64,000 nt of DNA. Source: Toxorhynchites rutilus septentrionalis. Its lineage: Eukaryota > Arthropoda > Insecta > Diptera > Culicidae. The first letter of the stretch is position 1; every line of letters begins with the position of its first letter. This document shows, in pieces, positions 10,344 to 21,991 of this stretch. The notes beneath the pieces are model-generated. The model was not told the DNA's origin. It did not search any database and saw only the letters and a program-made list of their open reading frames with translations. The stretch covers positions 197,497,807 through 197,561,806 of the forward strand of contig NC_073745.1 of assembly GCF_029784135.1 (NCBI RefSeq), read 5' to 3'. The position numbers were made by a program, and so were the translations under genes.

Positions 10344-10710
10344 CAGGTAAACTTCTACTAACAAACGTAGTCTATAATATATTATTGTGTTGCTGTTTTA
10401 GTAAAGTTAATGAAAAACTTCAATCAGAAGACGAAGCCAGCCTTTCTCATGATGTTTCCCTTCGTACTGTTGATCAAAGATTGATTCATTTAGAATCCGG
10501 AATCACAAAACCAGCTGTATTTCGGGATTGATTGAAGGTACAAAACTTGTTTTAGCATCACAATACAGATAATCCATTGTTCTATCAGAAAAAAAATATT
10601 GAAAAAAATTTTCCTTTACACTTTGGAAATGTGTACGTTACATCGAGGTAAAATGTACGTTATATCGAGTGTACGTTATAACGAGGGTACGTTATATCGA
10701 AGATTCCCTG
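10344..10710. mobile_element. pogo/Tigger-like element inside unit B
   Basis: TA-flanked: TA then CAGGTAAACTTC at the left, and TTCGAAGATTCCCTG... reading GATTCCCTG then TA at the right. The right side contains three ACGTTATATCGA-like subterminal repeats, typical of Tigger ends. One frame (10405-10530) reads VNEKLQSEDEASLSHDVSLR and on, then stops; it looks like a transposase fragment but I cannot place it. Confidence 0.55.
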
Positions 10711-11078
10711 TATTTCGAATATATTCTGAAAAACCAACAGGAAATACAGGGACGGATGACCTTCGGATTAAAGTTCTTTAAAATAAGAACAGAGCAGCAG
10801 GAAATACATAGCTCATCATGTTGCTCCGTAGTTAATTTTCTATACAATGCAGATGTAACGTCAGTCAATTTTCAACATCAGTTATCAACCAAAGAAAGCA
10901 GTTCTTGCTACCGAGAAAATTCGTTAATGCCATCCTGCATACAATGTGTTGTAATTTGAAGCCACTTTTTCAATTTAAAAGACCCCAACCACCAATAAGT
11001 TCAAGAACATATTACGTCACTTTAGAATGCATTGGTATGGTGAATAACTTTTAATAACTCTTCTTTGAATGGTTTAAT

Positions 11079-11440
11079 GGCCCTGGAAAGCGCGGTGTTT
11101 TACGGTGGCTGGTTTTGTCACCAAAGCAGTCTGTATAAACAAACTTTTTCTTTCATCTACCTGCTGCCGTTTTGCGATTGCGTTTGCCATTCGCTGAAAC
11201 TAGTTGTTGCCTCCGAACCGAATGTGCTCTGTTCTGTAGGCGGGTTTTCTTCTGTCGTGAGCAGCTTTGCAAGCCAACTCGAGAACTCCGGCGGCCGAAA
11301 TTCTATAACCGCTATTATGTATACTGGTGCTCCGGCACCAATCCGTTGATGCGATGTGATGTGAAATGATGCCATACAACCACACGGGTTTACGGTTTGA
11401 AAGAAAATAACATATTTTTTTGGGGTCCGCGTGTTTTATA
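11079..11440 (-). pseudogene. Histone H2A pseudogene B1
   Basis: Minus strand: TATAAAA (11440-11434), the same leader as A1, then a deletion removing the N-terminal half. Coding resumes at GAGAPVYI and runs through SAAGVLELACKAAHD, the H2A alpha-2 helix (AAEVLELAGNAARD) with changes. The stem-loop at 11094-11079 is degenerate (CGCGCT, TTCC, AGGGCC). Nearly identical to C1 at 21992-22351, sharing the deletion. Confidence 0.8.
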
Positions 11441-11514
11441 CTCTAGCGGTACTCACTTAAGATAGAGACAAATCGGCAGACTCAGCCAAAGGGGCGAGTC
11501 CAACGAGACGAACG

Positions 11515-11613
11515 AATGAGCGTTAAAAGGCAGCGATGGCAAAAAATACATTCATTGCGATTTGATCGCTCGTTGGATTCACATGCAGGCTAATAAGGGT
11601 CCTTTTCAGGATC
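11515..11613 (+). pseudogene. Probable H2B 3' end, unit B
   Basis: Same sequence as 3355-3447, with the histone stem-loop at 11598-11613 (GGTCCT, TTTC, AGGATC). It is truncated shortly after by the junction of the internal inversion near 11655. Confidence 0.45.
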
Positions 11614-11658
11614 ACAAAATTATCTTCAATCTGAAGAGTTTATTATTGTTTTGTTATC

Positions 11659-11945
11659 GCAAAGCTGCTCGCAACGATAAGAAAACCCGCATTTGGAACA
11701 GAACACATTCGGTTCGGTGGACATCAAGACAACAGGCAGTTGCAGCGAGTGGCGAGTGGCAAACGCATTCGCAAAACGGCATCAGGTAGCAGAAGAAAAA
11801 AGTTTGTTCTTTATACAAACTGCTTTGGTGGCAAATTCAGAACAAGGCGGCATCGAGGGCGTTCGAAATGGTTTTTTTTCAAAACCACGAGTACTAAGTT
11901 TTCTAAATTGGAACCATTCCATAAAATAAGGTGCTCTCCAGGGCC
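11659..11945 (+). pseudogene. Histone H2A pseudogene B2 (inverted, 5'-truncated)
   Basis: Begins at the inversion junction with GCAAAGCTGCTCGCAACGAT, the H2A alpha-2 end (AAR-D-KKT region of A2), now on the plus strand. It continues with the A2-like 3' region and ends in a decayed stem-loop (11930-11945: GGTGCT, CTCC, AGGGCC). The promoter and N-terminal half are missing. Confidence 0.7.
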
Positions 11946-12160
11946 ATTAAACCTTCCAAAAAAGAGTTTAGGAAATACATAATGCTTTCTAAAACATTAT
12001 CCAAAATAATAATAAAACACAAATTGATTTTTTCATAATTTGTTTGCCAGGATCTGATGAGTATGTGAATTTGGCAGTTGTTCTGAGCTCATTGATAGTT
12101 GGGGACTTTCCTGATTATTCAATTTTCACCAATTCTTAAATTGTTTCCAGATTGAAAGTA

Positions 12161-12387
12161 CAGTAATTTACACTTATCTCGACATTTAGCTAATTGGACG
12201 GACCTGTAATGCGACATATTTATTTGGACATTTTTGTAAACATAGAGTTCGGGGTCCAAATTATGACCCCACATTGAAAGTCGACACTGTACCATTGTCA
12301 TCGCAAATGTTCAATTACAGGTTAAAATTACCTCCAATCCGATACTGAGTGGTGGGAATGCGACGTGCCATTGAATGTAATTTACTG
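12161..12387. mobile_element. pogo-type MITE in unit B (inverted)
   Basis: Equivalent to the MITE in units A and C but reversed, as expected from the internal inversion. Ends CAGTAATTTACAC and GTAATTTACTG lie between TA dinucleotides. Confidence 0.75.
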
Positions 12388-12544
12388 TAAAATATGTCAC
12401 AAGCTGGATGGGAGGAAATTTTCCAACTGTGAAAGCTGTGGCGAGTGGCAAATGCAATCGCTAAACAGGAAGGTTTAGCCGAACAAGATGGGGATATCGA
12501 GTGACAACAAAACAATAAACTCTTTAGATTGAAGATAATTTTGT

Positions 12545-12640
12545 GATCCTGAAAAGGACCCTTTTTAGCCTGCATGTGAATCCAACGAGCGAACAAATCG
12601 TAATGAATGTATTTTTTTGCCATCGCTCCCTTTCAACGCT
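12545..12640 (-). pseudogene. Probable H2B 3' end, inverted copy in unit B
   Basis: Reverse-oriented counterpart of 3355-3447, with the stem-loop complement at 12560-12545 (GGTCCT, TTTC, AGGATC). Unit B thus carries this 3' end twice, once in each orientation. Confidence 0.45.
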
Positions 12641-12720
12641 CATTCGTTCGTCTCGTTGGACTCGCCCCTCTGGCTGAGTCTGCCGATTTGTCTCTATCCT
12701 GTGAGTGTGTACCGCTAGAG

Positions 12721-13171
12721 TATAAAACACGCGGACCCTAAAAAAATATCTTATTTTCTTTCAAACCGTAAACCAGTGTGGTTGTACGGCATCGGCATCG
12801 TGGACGTAACAAAGGAGGACAAGTTAAGGGAAAGGCAAAGTCTCACTCGAACCGTGCAGGTCTCCAGTTCCCTGTTGGTCGCATTCACTGATTGCTCCGC
12901 AAGGGTAACTAGGCCGAACGGATTGGTGCCAGAGCACCAGTATACCTAACAGCGATTATAGAGTTTCGGCCGTCGGAGTGCTCGAGTTGGCTTGCAAAGC
13001 TGCTCACGACAATTAGAAAACCCGCATCAAGAACAGAGCAGCTTCGGTTCGGCGCTCATCAAGGTTACAATTAGTTTCAGTGAGTGGCAAAGTGTTTCTC
13101 CGGAAGGTTTAAGCGAACAAGATGGGAATATCGATAACAAAAACACAACACCAAAGGTTCTTTTCAGAACC
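12721..13171 (+). pseudogene. Histone H2A pseudogene B3 (inverted)
   Basis: Plus-strand equivalent of A1. TATAAAA at 12721-12727, H2A blocks [21 protein letters not shown] and GAPVYL-like with in-frame stops, and a perfect stem-loop at 13156-13171 (GGTTCT, TTTC, AGAACC). It shares the A1 defects, so the gene was already dead before the unit multiplied. Confidence 0.8.
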
Positions 13172-13708
13172 ATCAACATATTCATAAAGAGTAAACAGTA
13201 AACTAATCCATTTTTCAGGTAGATAGGTAGGTATTCACGTAGGAGAAGAAAATAAAACAATATATTTAAAATATATATTTAACAAAAGCTTTCCCCTTTG
13301 TATAGTCCTGCGTTACTCCGGTTATGTCCCCGACATTACCCACCCGTCTTTTTTTCTTTTTCCTTTCCAATCGTGCTTCATTCTATTTCGCTGCTGCTCT
13401 GGTTGCCCGTTTTGGTCGGTACGATTTAAGGAGCACAAAATGGACCAATCAAAAATGGGCACATAGTGCATTTGGACAATGCTTGATATTTCACAATTAT
13501 TCAATTATTTATCTCAAGAAAAATGAAATGTTATTCGTTATGATAGATGCGTAGATATATTTCCTATCAATTGATGCAAAAACCTTTGCGATCTATTGAG
13601 AAATGCTCGAGTTATAAGCGTTCCAAATCTTGCATTTTTTCCTACTTGTTCAGTGCCGAGATTTCCATTTCACCCCCTATATCTTCCGGTTAGACGTAGT
13701 CCTACGTC

Positions 13709-13940
13709 AAAAAAATCTAAAATTGGAGGCGATATACATACATCCAAAAGGCATTTAAGTAATGTATGATGTGTATAACTGACATATGCATACGAAATTG
13801 GAGGCCATATACATGTATATGGGGTATATGATGTTATATAAACGATAATTATGCGATTTAATTTTTGCTGGGATGTATGTATATCGCCTCCACGTTTCCA
13901 TGTATGGACTGGCTAGGCGCATCATATACATGCAATTTAT
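13709..13940. repeat. Right part of the MITE hosting unit B
   Basis: Sequence rich in ATATACAT/ATGTATAT blocks ends at TTTAATTTTTGCTGGG (13857-13873), the inverse of the CCCAGCAACATTAAATCG start at 10247. An adjoining partial copy (13873-13940) repeats TATATCGCCTCC and GGCGCATCATATACATGC. Confidence 0.55.
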
Positions 13941-14429
13941 ATTGGTCATACTTGTATGTTTGTGAATATAAACCTCAAAATAAAATCATTACGCTAAACT
14001 TTCGTTTCAAACAACTTATACAGTAGCCAAATTACGCAATAAACATCGAGAATTGCTGGAAATCTCTTATCAATATTTGTTCAAATTTAAAGATGTGCTT
14101 AACTTCAGTTGTGTTGACAACTTTTATGCATTCAATTAAATCGTACGATAATTAACATATAAACATAAACATTCCCACCTTTCAACTTTCGTTAAACACC
14201 TTGTAGTAGAAATCTGTCAGTATGCATACACTCTCCTACGAAACATAGTGGGAAAAAATATATTCGTCGATGTAAACAAGCGGTGAAAAAGGAGACACTT
14301 TTCGACGAGTGATTTGTATGGAGTTCCACTGCCTTGATATAAGGCTATAAGGTATGGAGACTCCTGAAAAAAAATGTTTTTCTCGTTGCATTTTTGTGTG
14401 CAAATTCTTACGTTTGACATGTTTCTAAA

Positions 14430-14700
14430 TAGAAAAACGTTTTCAGAACATGTAAATCGTGATTATTTATACATTAAAATGTTACAAATTAAACATTAAA
14501 AGTAATTTTTCGAAGAAAACATTAAAAAGTTGTTTACAAAAAAACTTTTTCCCCTCCGATGTATGGGTGACTTGTTGGAATTTGTAAGGGATATTTATAT
14601 CTACTAAGAGTTTTAAAAGCACATGTTTTTGAGAAAAAATAATTTTAATTTTAAAAATATTTTTTTAATGAAATTTTTTTTCAAAAATTTGTTTCATATT
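14430..14700. repeat. Member of the 7.5-8.5 kb repeat family, reversed
   Basis: Contains GATGTATGGGTGACTTGTTG, the reverse-complement counterpart of CAACAAGTCCTCCATACAT at ~8120, within similar A/T-tract sequence. Confidence 0.5.
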
Positions 14701-14740
14701 TTCTAATTAAAACCTAAATAATTTCTCCCTCCATTTCAGA

Positions 14741-15270
14741 GAAGGGAGGGGTGTCATGCCATCATAGAAACAATTCTCGTACCCAAAAACCCTCACATAC
14801 CAAATTTGGTTCCATTTGCTTCATTAGTCCTCGAGTTATGCATAAATGTATGGCAGCCCCCCCTCAGAGAGGGGGAGCAGTGTCTATTCACCATAGAAAC
14901 GTTTCGTGTCCCATAAAACCTTCGCATGCCAAATCTGGCTCCATTTGCTTGATTTGTTTTCGAGTTATGCAGAAATTTGTCTTTCATTTGTATAGCAGCT
15001 GCCCCTTAGAGAGAGGGTGGAGTGTCTAACCACCGTAAAAACATTTATTGCACCCTAAAACCTCCACATACCAAATTTGGTTTCATTTGCTTGATTAATT
15101 CTCGAGTAATGCAGAAATTTGGGTTTCATTTGTATGGCAACCCCCTTTAGAGAGGGGAAGGGGTTTCTATTCAACCCAGAAACATTTCATACCCCCTAAA
15201 AAATTCACATGCCAAATTTGGCTACATTTGCTTGATTAGTTTTCGAGTTATGCAGAAATTTGTGTTTCAT
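14741..15270 (+). repeat. ~142-bp tandem array, first locus
   Basis: About four imperfect units, each holding a C-run/AGAGAGG/G-run inverted pair, a CATAGAAAC block, CCAAATTTGGTT-type sequence, TTTGCTTGATTA and CGAGTTATGCAGAAATTTG. TGGCAGCCCC-type landmarks at 14851, 14993 and 15135 give a 142-bp period. A second array of the same unit is at 56245-56955. Confidence 0.8.
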
Positions 15271-15289
15271 TTGTTGTTTTTGTATCTAA

Positions 15290-16464
15290 ATTTTTAAATA
15301 TTTATTTTATTAAAATTTACTTTTGGCAAGTATTTTTTCTTTTTATTAATCTTACTTTCCGCAATCAAGACAGCTTTAATTCGACACATTACAGTTCTGG
15401 TTCAGTGCGCCTCTCAGCGACCTCAATATCTCTGCAGAGCAGGATGAAACAAATAGCTGCAGTTGCATTTTTTTTCGCGGAATCTGCCAAGTATCGTTCT
15501 TATTACCCATTTCATCTATTCAAACGATGCTGGTTGACCCACTTCTTCAGCGTGGCTCCTGCGAAAAAAATGCTCGAGAGTGACTTTATGGAGCACAATA
15601 TGAAGCGCTCGTCTATCTTTGAGCGTTACAAAATTGTCCAGATCACAGAAGCGAATATTTTCGTCTGCGTCTTTTCTGTGTGCGCGACACATTTGCATCC
15701 CTCCAAACCATTTGTAACTACATGCTGACGGTATTTAGCGCGAAATCACGTGTCAACACGTTCTTCACGTCCGGAGAAAATAATTTCCCATCCGTAAGCC
15801 ATGGAAGCAGCGAATGCCGATAAAGCACGTCTCCCCATCTATGGTTTTAATTATCGGAGGAAAATGAAACTCCCAATTTTCCAACGATGACACGAATTCG
15901 TGAGTTTTTTTAAGTATCACCAAAAAACACCATCAGCTAGAGCTAATTAACGCCTAAATCAATTACACTCAGCACTTATTAGATCTCTCCCGTTCCTGTT
16001 CCAGCGATGGCGCAATTAACTCACAGATGACGATGCTATCTATCTATAGACCCCCCCCCCCCTTCCATCACAACGCTATAGTTCCCAACCGAACGAACAC
16101 TCAGGCGACTGACACTCCAAAGCTTCTTCGTTTTTCGAAATGAGACATGACAGTGACGATAATGAGCCATTCAATTTGCCACTACTTCGTTGTTATAATA
16201 TTTTCTGTGGGTTTAACAAAAAGGTTGAAGCGGTAGCGTGTGAGAAGAGCCTCCGGCGAATGACGTTAGTGGTGCGAATGTCACTGCCGTTGGATTTTTG
16301 GATAGGGTTTTACCGTAAACTGAGGCTGACCTTTCACATTATGTACTTCAAGTCAGAGGCGACGCGTGATCAACTGAGCTACCTGCTCAATTTCATTCGC
16401 AACATCAAAACAACAGTATACGATGACAGATTTTAACATTTTTGTTTCTCAACATTTATATATA
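15290..16464. other. No recognised gene
   Basis: Short open frames at 15405-15728 and 16140-16436 match nothing I recognise. A run of 12 C's lies near 16050. Nothing else is supported. Confidence 0.4.
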
Positions 16465-16903
16465 CAGTAAAACCAGTTTTTGTGTGGTTTTTTATGCGAT
16501 TTTTTTGGTGCGACTTTTTTGTACGGTATTTGAAAGAAAATGAAGTAATCGCTCATTTTTTTCCTATTTTTGATATGTATTTTATCGCTCTACATAGAGA
16601 CTGTGTCAGTTAATTCCCATTCTCATGTTTTGTTTGTTTTAAGGTGTCAGTAGGAGCTTATTGACAGAAGCAAAGAGTTGATTCTATGATCTGCGCAAGT
16701 GAGTAGGCCGCTTATGAAAGTGAAAAAAGGAAATCGAATGTTGATCACGAATGGAATCATTAGGATTTGGGTTGTTTTCTTAAGGAAATTCTTTTCATGC
16801 GATCCATATCCACCACATAACAAAAAGTTTTTTTTTAAATTTTTTAGCGAATACGATTTTTTTTGTGCGGTCCCTATTACCCGCACAAAAACCGGTTTGC
16901 CTG
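16465..16903. mobile_element. pogo-type MITE, 439 bp
   Basis: TA-flanked element with ends CAGTAAAACCAGTTTTTGTG and CACAAAAACCGGTTTGCCTG (inverted). Subterminal TTTTTTGTGCG/GCGACTTTTTTG blocks also mirror each other. Different subfamily from the 220-bp elements. No open frame of note. Confidence 0.8.
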
Positions 16904-16977
16904 TATAACAAAACAATCCTACAATCAACTATGATCGCAATGAATTCCTCATAAAATAAAGACATCTGTCTTATGTC

Positions 16978-18211
16978 TTAAAGGTAATCTTTTTCCACAG
17001 TCATCATCATAATTTCGAATAACCGTTTCTGGTCAGATCTCGACCGCATATAATTCTTGATCCGTCGAACAACAAAAAAAGTTCTTTCAATGGATGCCGT
17101 TGTATTAGGCAATGTCAGTATAATTCTGGCAAGCCGTTTCGGAGATGGTTCGATGCAGGTTTTGCCCAACGATTATCGGAATAATTACTATAATTTAAAA
17201 AGAACCGTCAGCTTATTACAAAGCTTCGCTTAATCGAATTTCGAGTGGTATGAAATAAGCATTTTCAAATTCCCAGTAGGTAATGCGACATCGAAGTCGG
17301 CAATGTTTTTGTGATTCAGCAAAGCGACGAATTTGTATTAATATAGTTCCTTAAACCGTTTCGTCATTTCGTCAATAATTTTGTCTGTAATCGATTCATA
17401 TAAACGACGACAATTGATGATGTTACTGTCATTCATAGCTTCGCCAGATACATCAATTGCATCTTTGAGCGTGCTATCGAAATGATGATCTGCTTTGAGC
17501 TCCTCTATAGAAGCAAGGCAAGCCTTGACGATACGCACAAATTCCACAACGTCTAATTCCTTTTTTTTTTTGAAAATTTGATAAAGAATATTCGCAAGAA
17601 GTTTCAGCAAAAATACAGTTTGAGCTCAAGCATGAATGCGTGAGGACCTCTGGATGTAGTCAAAGTTACAGCATCAAAGACACTGTCGCCAAGTTAAATC
17701 TCATCCAAACATTTATTGATAGGTGCATAATTCAGATCATCTATTTTTGCAAACATTTGGTATTTTGGTCTCCATAAATTGCTTCAATGTCTCGCTGCGT
17801 TTTGACGACTGCGAGAAAAATGCCGCAAGACATGAGATCGTATTGAAAAACCTTGACGTTTTCTTGTTGTTTGTGCACGAGTGAAGCAAAACCAAGTTTA
17901 ATACGTGTGCGCGACAGTGAATATATCCAGTGAATAACCAATGTTTGCACACCAGATTTATCTCCGGACATTACAGTAGCGCCATCGTAGCTCTGGGCCA
18001 CAATTTTGTCAGAATTAAGACCAAAGTACGCAGCTATTTCATCCACATATCCGGCCAATGCAGCGGAGGTTTTGAAACGTAAGCAATGATGATGATGGAT
18101 TAAAGAGACTTTAAACTCTGGGAGTTCATTCGTCTCTACAACGTAAGCAGATATACGTGTACTATATCTACCGGGTACAAGTTGTCTAATGAACAAAATC
18201 GATAAAAACAC
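16978..18211 (-). pseudogene. hAT transposase relic (DUF4371/ZMYM1-like)
   Basis: Several minus-strand frames align in order to a hAT-superfamily transposase of the type found in ZMYM1-like proteins. The VAQSYDGATVMSG block includes a conserved catalytic-region aspartate, followed by IHCRAHVLNLVLLHSC, a RFFNTIS..AAFFSQSSKR helix, a weaker middle, and the C-terminal dimerisation block TTASIERTFFVVRRIKNYMR. A frameshift near 17950 separates the first two parts, and stops break the rest. The N-terminal BED/TTF zinc finger is not found. It is a decayed transposon gene with no sign of domestication. Confidence 0.8.
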
Positions 18212-18359
18212 TCGAATTAAAACAACCCATCAACGAAGAATACCACCACATCTACAGAAATCTTGAATGAATTGGTTCGTTCTTTTATTTGTATCATGCT
18301 TGCTCGGGGTGTTTGGTGCTGTGTACTCTCGCGGTCTCGTGCACTCTCTCACATTTTAA

Positions 18360-18367
18360 TGACGTCA
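18360..18367. promoter_or_regulatory. Perfect CRE palindrome TGACGTCA
   Basis: A perfect cAMP-response/AP-1-type element in a GC-richer stretch (18240-18580) just upstream of the hAT relic start and of the coding-like segment at 18807. A single 8-mer can occur by chance in 64 kb, so function is speculative. Confidence 0.3.
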
Positions 18368-18806
18368 GGAGTAGAAAAAGAAACAGAAAAGGAAACGATG
18401 ACAACCACGAAAAAACACTGAAGAGTGGTGGTGTGTATTTTCCATCGTTTGCATCGGTTTTGTTCAGCAGAAATATTGAACCGAAAACGTCATTTTACGC
18501 AATGCGGCGCATTAGTAGAAGTGATCGTTTCATAAGTAATTGACTGTGTTTGCCCTGTGTTTGGATGACGGCGAGTTCAGATGAATGGTTTAAACCCGGT
18601 AGTCATTACTGCTTATTTCTTAGCGTTGAGGCTCTGTTGCGTGCAGATTGGGGGTGTAATCAAGTGTATCTATCATATTATATTCTTCACGGTGGGGTTG
18701 AGTTCCACCAAAATAGAAAATAAAATAAGGATATTCGGGATAATATGGAAATCACAAAAAAAAATACCTTCGATAATTCCTCATCCATGTTACAAATGTG
18801 AAATAA

Positions 18807-19022
18807 TATACATTTTATTCTGAGATTGTCTACCTGTCCTATGAACAGTTTGAACAGGCGGACGAGACGCCTCTGGATGATACGGAGGGGAATGCAAAGG
18901 GAAATTTAGATTCTCCGTCCTCAAAGAAAAAGAAGAATAAGAAGGACTTATTATACAAGCAAGCTAGATGGGTTCTCGTATCCGAGCTAGAAATATATAT
19001 GAGTAAAGTACGACTGCGGTCT
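18807..19022 (+). other. Coding-like segment, unidentified (ends at a SINE)
   Basis: Open frame from just after a TAA at 18804 with non-repetitive, hydrophilic coding character: EQFEQADETPLDDTEGNAKG, a SSKKKKNKKD basic cluster, then ARWVLVSELEIYMSK. No ATG is near the start. TACCTGTCCTATGAACAG could be a splice acceptor. A SINE is inserted immediately 3' and stops the frame. I do not recognise the protein. It may be a host exon fragment or part of an unrecognised transposon protein. Confidence 0.4.
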
Positions 19023-19302
19023 GCGGTGCTCCCGTGGCCGAGTGGTAAGCGTCATAACTAACATGCCGGGTGTTCGGGTTCGATTCCCGTTCTGGTCGGG
19101 GGAATTTTTCGTCAAATAAATTTCTTCCGACTTGCACTGTGGTCACGCATATTCTAGAGCTTGCCACTCAGAATGCATTCAAGGCGTGTTATTTGGCATA
19201 GAAATCTCAACTAAGTACTAATAAAAATGACGCAAGTAATACTACGTTGAGACGGCGAAGTTCCTCTAGGAACGTTAGTGCCATTGAAGAAGAAGAAGAA
19301 GA
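19023..19302 (+). mobile_element. tRNA-derived SINE, copy 1
   Basis: Starts with a tRNA-like head containing an A box (TGGCCGAGTGG) and B box (GGTTCGATTCC), has a ~200-bp tail, and ends in GAAGAAG repeats. A perfect target duplication CGACTGCGGTCT flanks it (19011-19022 and 19303-19314). Same family as 22356, 42642, 45808 and 63976. Mobilised by a partner LINE; transcribed by RNA polymerase III when active. Confidence 0.9.
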
Positions 19303-19656
19303 CGACTGCGGTCTCTCTCTCTCAAAGATACTGTAACGTAATCCTACGCCAACTATGTGATCCTGTCTCGGTTTTATAGTTCATTTGCCTCTAGCCTCGA
19401 AAAAGGCCAATACGGGAAAATTAAAGTTAATTCTCGGCCTTGAAAAAGATCATTTTGAATCCCTGCCATACGGTCGTTAGCAGAGTGACTCATGAATTGT
19501 GAATAAGTTTGGAATCACAAGTGAAGCTCCCTTCAATATTGTACCCGGTACAAAGGCGGAACTTAAGGGGGTAGTACACTATGGAAACTTGAAAAAATAA
19601 GAAAAAAATCTGACTTGAAATGTTCTCTAGGGTGTCTTCTTTACTGTAGTTTTTGT

Positions 19657-19882
19657 CCCAGGTTTGCCCGATCCTCCGTTTCGAAGTTACAAACCAAATA
19701 GTGGACCGCAGTGCAACATCTTCTGTGGGAAATCGGACAAGGAACGAATCGCACTAGCAGAGATGCGGATGTCAGAAGCAGCTAGAGAAGCCCACAAGTC
19801 CAATTTGGAAACAAAAAAGCGAAAAGAAGATCACCTTTTGAGCATTGTAGGACAGTTTTATGTTCCAGGGATTGTAGACTAA
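19657..19882 (+). other. Coding-like terminal exon, unidentified
   Basis: A pyrimidine-rich tract ending TTTTTGTCCCAG (19645-19656) looks like a good splice acceptor. It opens directly into a frame that stays open to TAA at 19880: GLPDPPFRSYKPNSGPQC, then a charged helix AEMRMSEAAREAHKSN and a QFYVPGIVD end. Composition is protein-like, and two cysteines lie near the start. I cannot assign a family. It could be the last exon of a transposase-derived or host gene. Confidence 0.4.
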
Positions 19883-19899
19883 AGATACTATGTAAAATG

Positions 19900-21107
19900 A
19901 ACTAAGTAAATATATTCAAAAACGCGTTTTTCTAGAAACCATTTTTTTGGTGTTCATAGTGTTCTGCCCTGCACTGCAGCTGAAATTTGCGAGCGATTCA
20001 CACGCGACTGATTTGCACATCAAGCTTCACAATGGCCATGGTATATAAAAATTGTTCTACGCAGCTGCATCAGTCGCTCATTATGGACGGTAAGGCAGTA
20101 AGGGGCTGCCGTTATGTTACTACTCTATCTGGTGTGAATCGCTTTCCGACAAGAAAATGAGCTGGCTAGAATTGACTGGCTGTATCACACAGGGTGGGGC
20201 TTGCAATGTTTGAGAAAAACCGTTATATCTGCCAGCAACATTAGGAAAGAATCGAAAAGTAGATAACAGCTTGCTAACTTACGCGTGTGTTGGCTTCGTT
20301 CTCTTATTTTTGCATATTCTCCTTGGATAGAATGGTGTGCACGGTGAATAACTTCTTTTGTTTTTGCAGTAGTATTAATGTATTCAAATTGCATTCCGTA
20401 TTCAAATTGCATGTATTCAAATTGCATTCCGCTGTCGCTCTAGTCGCTTCTTTTGATCGGTACACTTTCAGGAGCACGAATTGGTGAGATTTAGCGCGTT
20501 TAGGTAAAATGTTTAGGTTAGTTAACTTTACTGTCGCGATCGCAGTGCAGTGCAATATGAGGAATTTAATAGAAATTAAAGGAAAGTATAAAAATGTTTC
20601 GTACAACAGTTTATAACTAAACAAAAAGACACAAGATAATAATGTTGGTAATTTGTTGGTAATTTCAGTTCAACTCTTCGGTAGGAAGTTATGGTGGTCA
20701 TGAATAGGGTCTATGGTTTGCGTGGTATTGTAGAAGCAGATGATGATGAAACTTTTTCAGTTCAATTTGCTATTTGGAAAGCCTTGAAAACGGCTGTTGA
20801 CTGGTCGCTGGCCTGTTGACTTAAGAATGAAAATTGTATCTCGCTGCTACATTAGTCGCTCGTTAATGATTGCACGAGTAGGTAAGCACAGGATATAGGG
20901 AATTTACCTTTCCAATTTTAATCAATTTAAATCATTTACGGACACACCAAAATGTAATGTTGGCATATTACACGAATTATAGAGAATTTCCGATTCGATT
21001 GCTATGCAATTCACTAAAATCGGTGCGCAGAAAACTTTCCACTCCTTTATAAAAACGTGATATGTTTTCTGATTTGGTACCCTTAATGAAACACGTAGTT
21101 CTATGTC
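19900..21107. other. No gene; promoter-like and repeat-end sequences
   Basis: GGTATATAAAAA at ~20039 is a good TATA box without a convincing frame. The block around 20435-20490 (TTTTGATCGGTACACTTTCA, then GGAGCACGAATTGG) parallels the TTTTGGTCGGTACGATTTGA promoter-distal block of the histone units, so an older relative may lie here. It ends at a TT-type palindrome (GTAGTTCTATGTC) abutting unit C. Confidence 0.4.
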
Positions 21108-21991
21108 AAAAAAGACGGGTGGGTAATGTCGGGGACATAACCGGAGTGACGTAGGACTATACAAAGGGGACAGCTTTTGCTAAATATATTTTTTTATTTT
21201 CTTCTCCTACGTGAATACCTACCTATCTACCTGAAAAATGGATTAGTTTACTGTTTACTCTTCATGAACATGTTGGGGGTTCTTAAAAGAACCTTTGGTG
21301 TTGTGTTTTTGCGTTTTTTTTACAAATTTGATTTTTGTTTTTTTTTTCTGAAGGCTTTGTACTTATTAAATGTTCAACGCCGGGCATCTTTCGGCGTATG
21401 CACATATTGTACAATAAAAATGATGGCTGTGATAGGGATTGCATAGGTGGTTATCAGCTCATTCACTATCATATATTTCACTATTGAGCACATTACCGTA
21501 CCTTAAACTGTGGTTTCGGAGACGAATGAATTGTAAGATTTGTAGTCTCCGCAAACAAAGATAATAAAAATGAAAAAGAATTGAGGTTTTGGAGACGAAC
21601 TCTACGATCTGTCGAGAAATGAACGAGCTAGAAGCGTTCTGAAAAACCAACAGGAAATACAGGGACGGATGACCTTCGGATTAAAGTCCTTTAAAATAAG
21701 AACAGAGCAGCAGGAAATACATAGCTCATCATGTTGCTCCTTAGTTAATCTTCTATACAATGCCGATGTAACGTCAGTCAATTTTCAACATCAGTTATCA
21801 ACCAAAGAAAGCAGTTCTTGCTACCGAGAAAATTCGTTAATGCCATCCTGCATACAATGTGTTGTAATTTGAAGCCACTTTTTCAATTTAAAAGACCCCA
21901 ACCACCAATAAGTTCAAGAACATATTACGTCACTTTAGAATGCATTGGTATGGTGAATAACTTTTAATAACTCTTCTTTGAATGGTTTAAT

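Larger units (their letters stand above)
10262..13708. mobile_element. Histone-bearing repeat unit, copy B (rearranged)
   Basis: Bounded by the same left sequence (AAAAAGACGGGTGGGTAATG) and right palindrome as copy A. A pogo-like element interrupts the left end. The segment ~11650-13352 is inverted relative to copies A and C: H2A genes in it read on the plus strand, and a second, reversed copy of the unit's left end sits at 13290-13352. Outside, a MITE left end (CCAGCAACATTAAATCGT, 10248-10265) and right end (TTTAATTTTTGCTGGG, 13857-13873) face each other, so the unit is inserted in that MITE. Confidence 0.7.

Noticed and set aside
14741..15270. Tandem array as a CRISPR-like repeat
   Set aside because: Units are contiguous ~142-bp repeats with no unique spacers, in eukaryotic DNA.
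16049..16062. Poly(C) run as a structural element
   Set aside because: A short homopolymer with no partner G-run nearby; not informative by itself.
19028..19100. tRNA-like sequences with A and B boxes at 19.0, 22.4, 42.6, 45.8, 51.2, 52.7 and 53.3 kb as tRNA genes
   Set aside because: Each continues into a SINE body, ends in a simple-sequence tail and most have target duplications; cloverleaf pairing is degraded.
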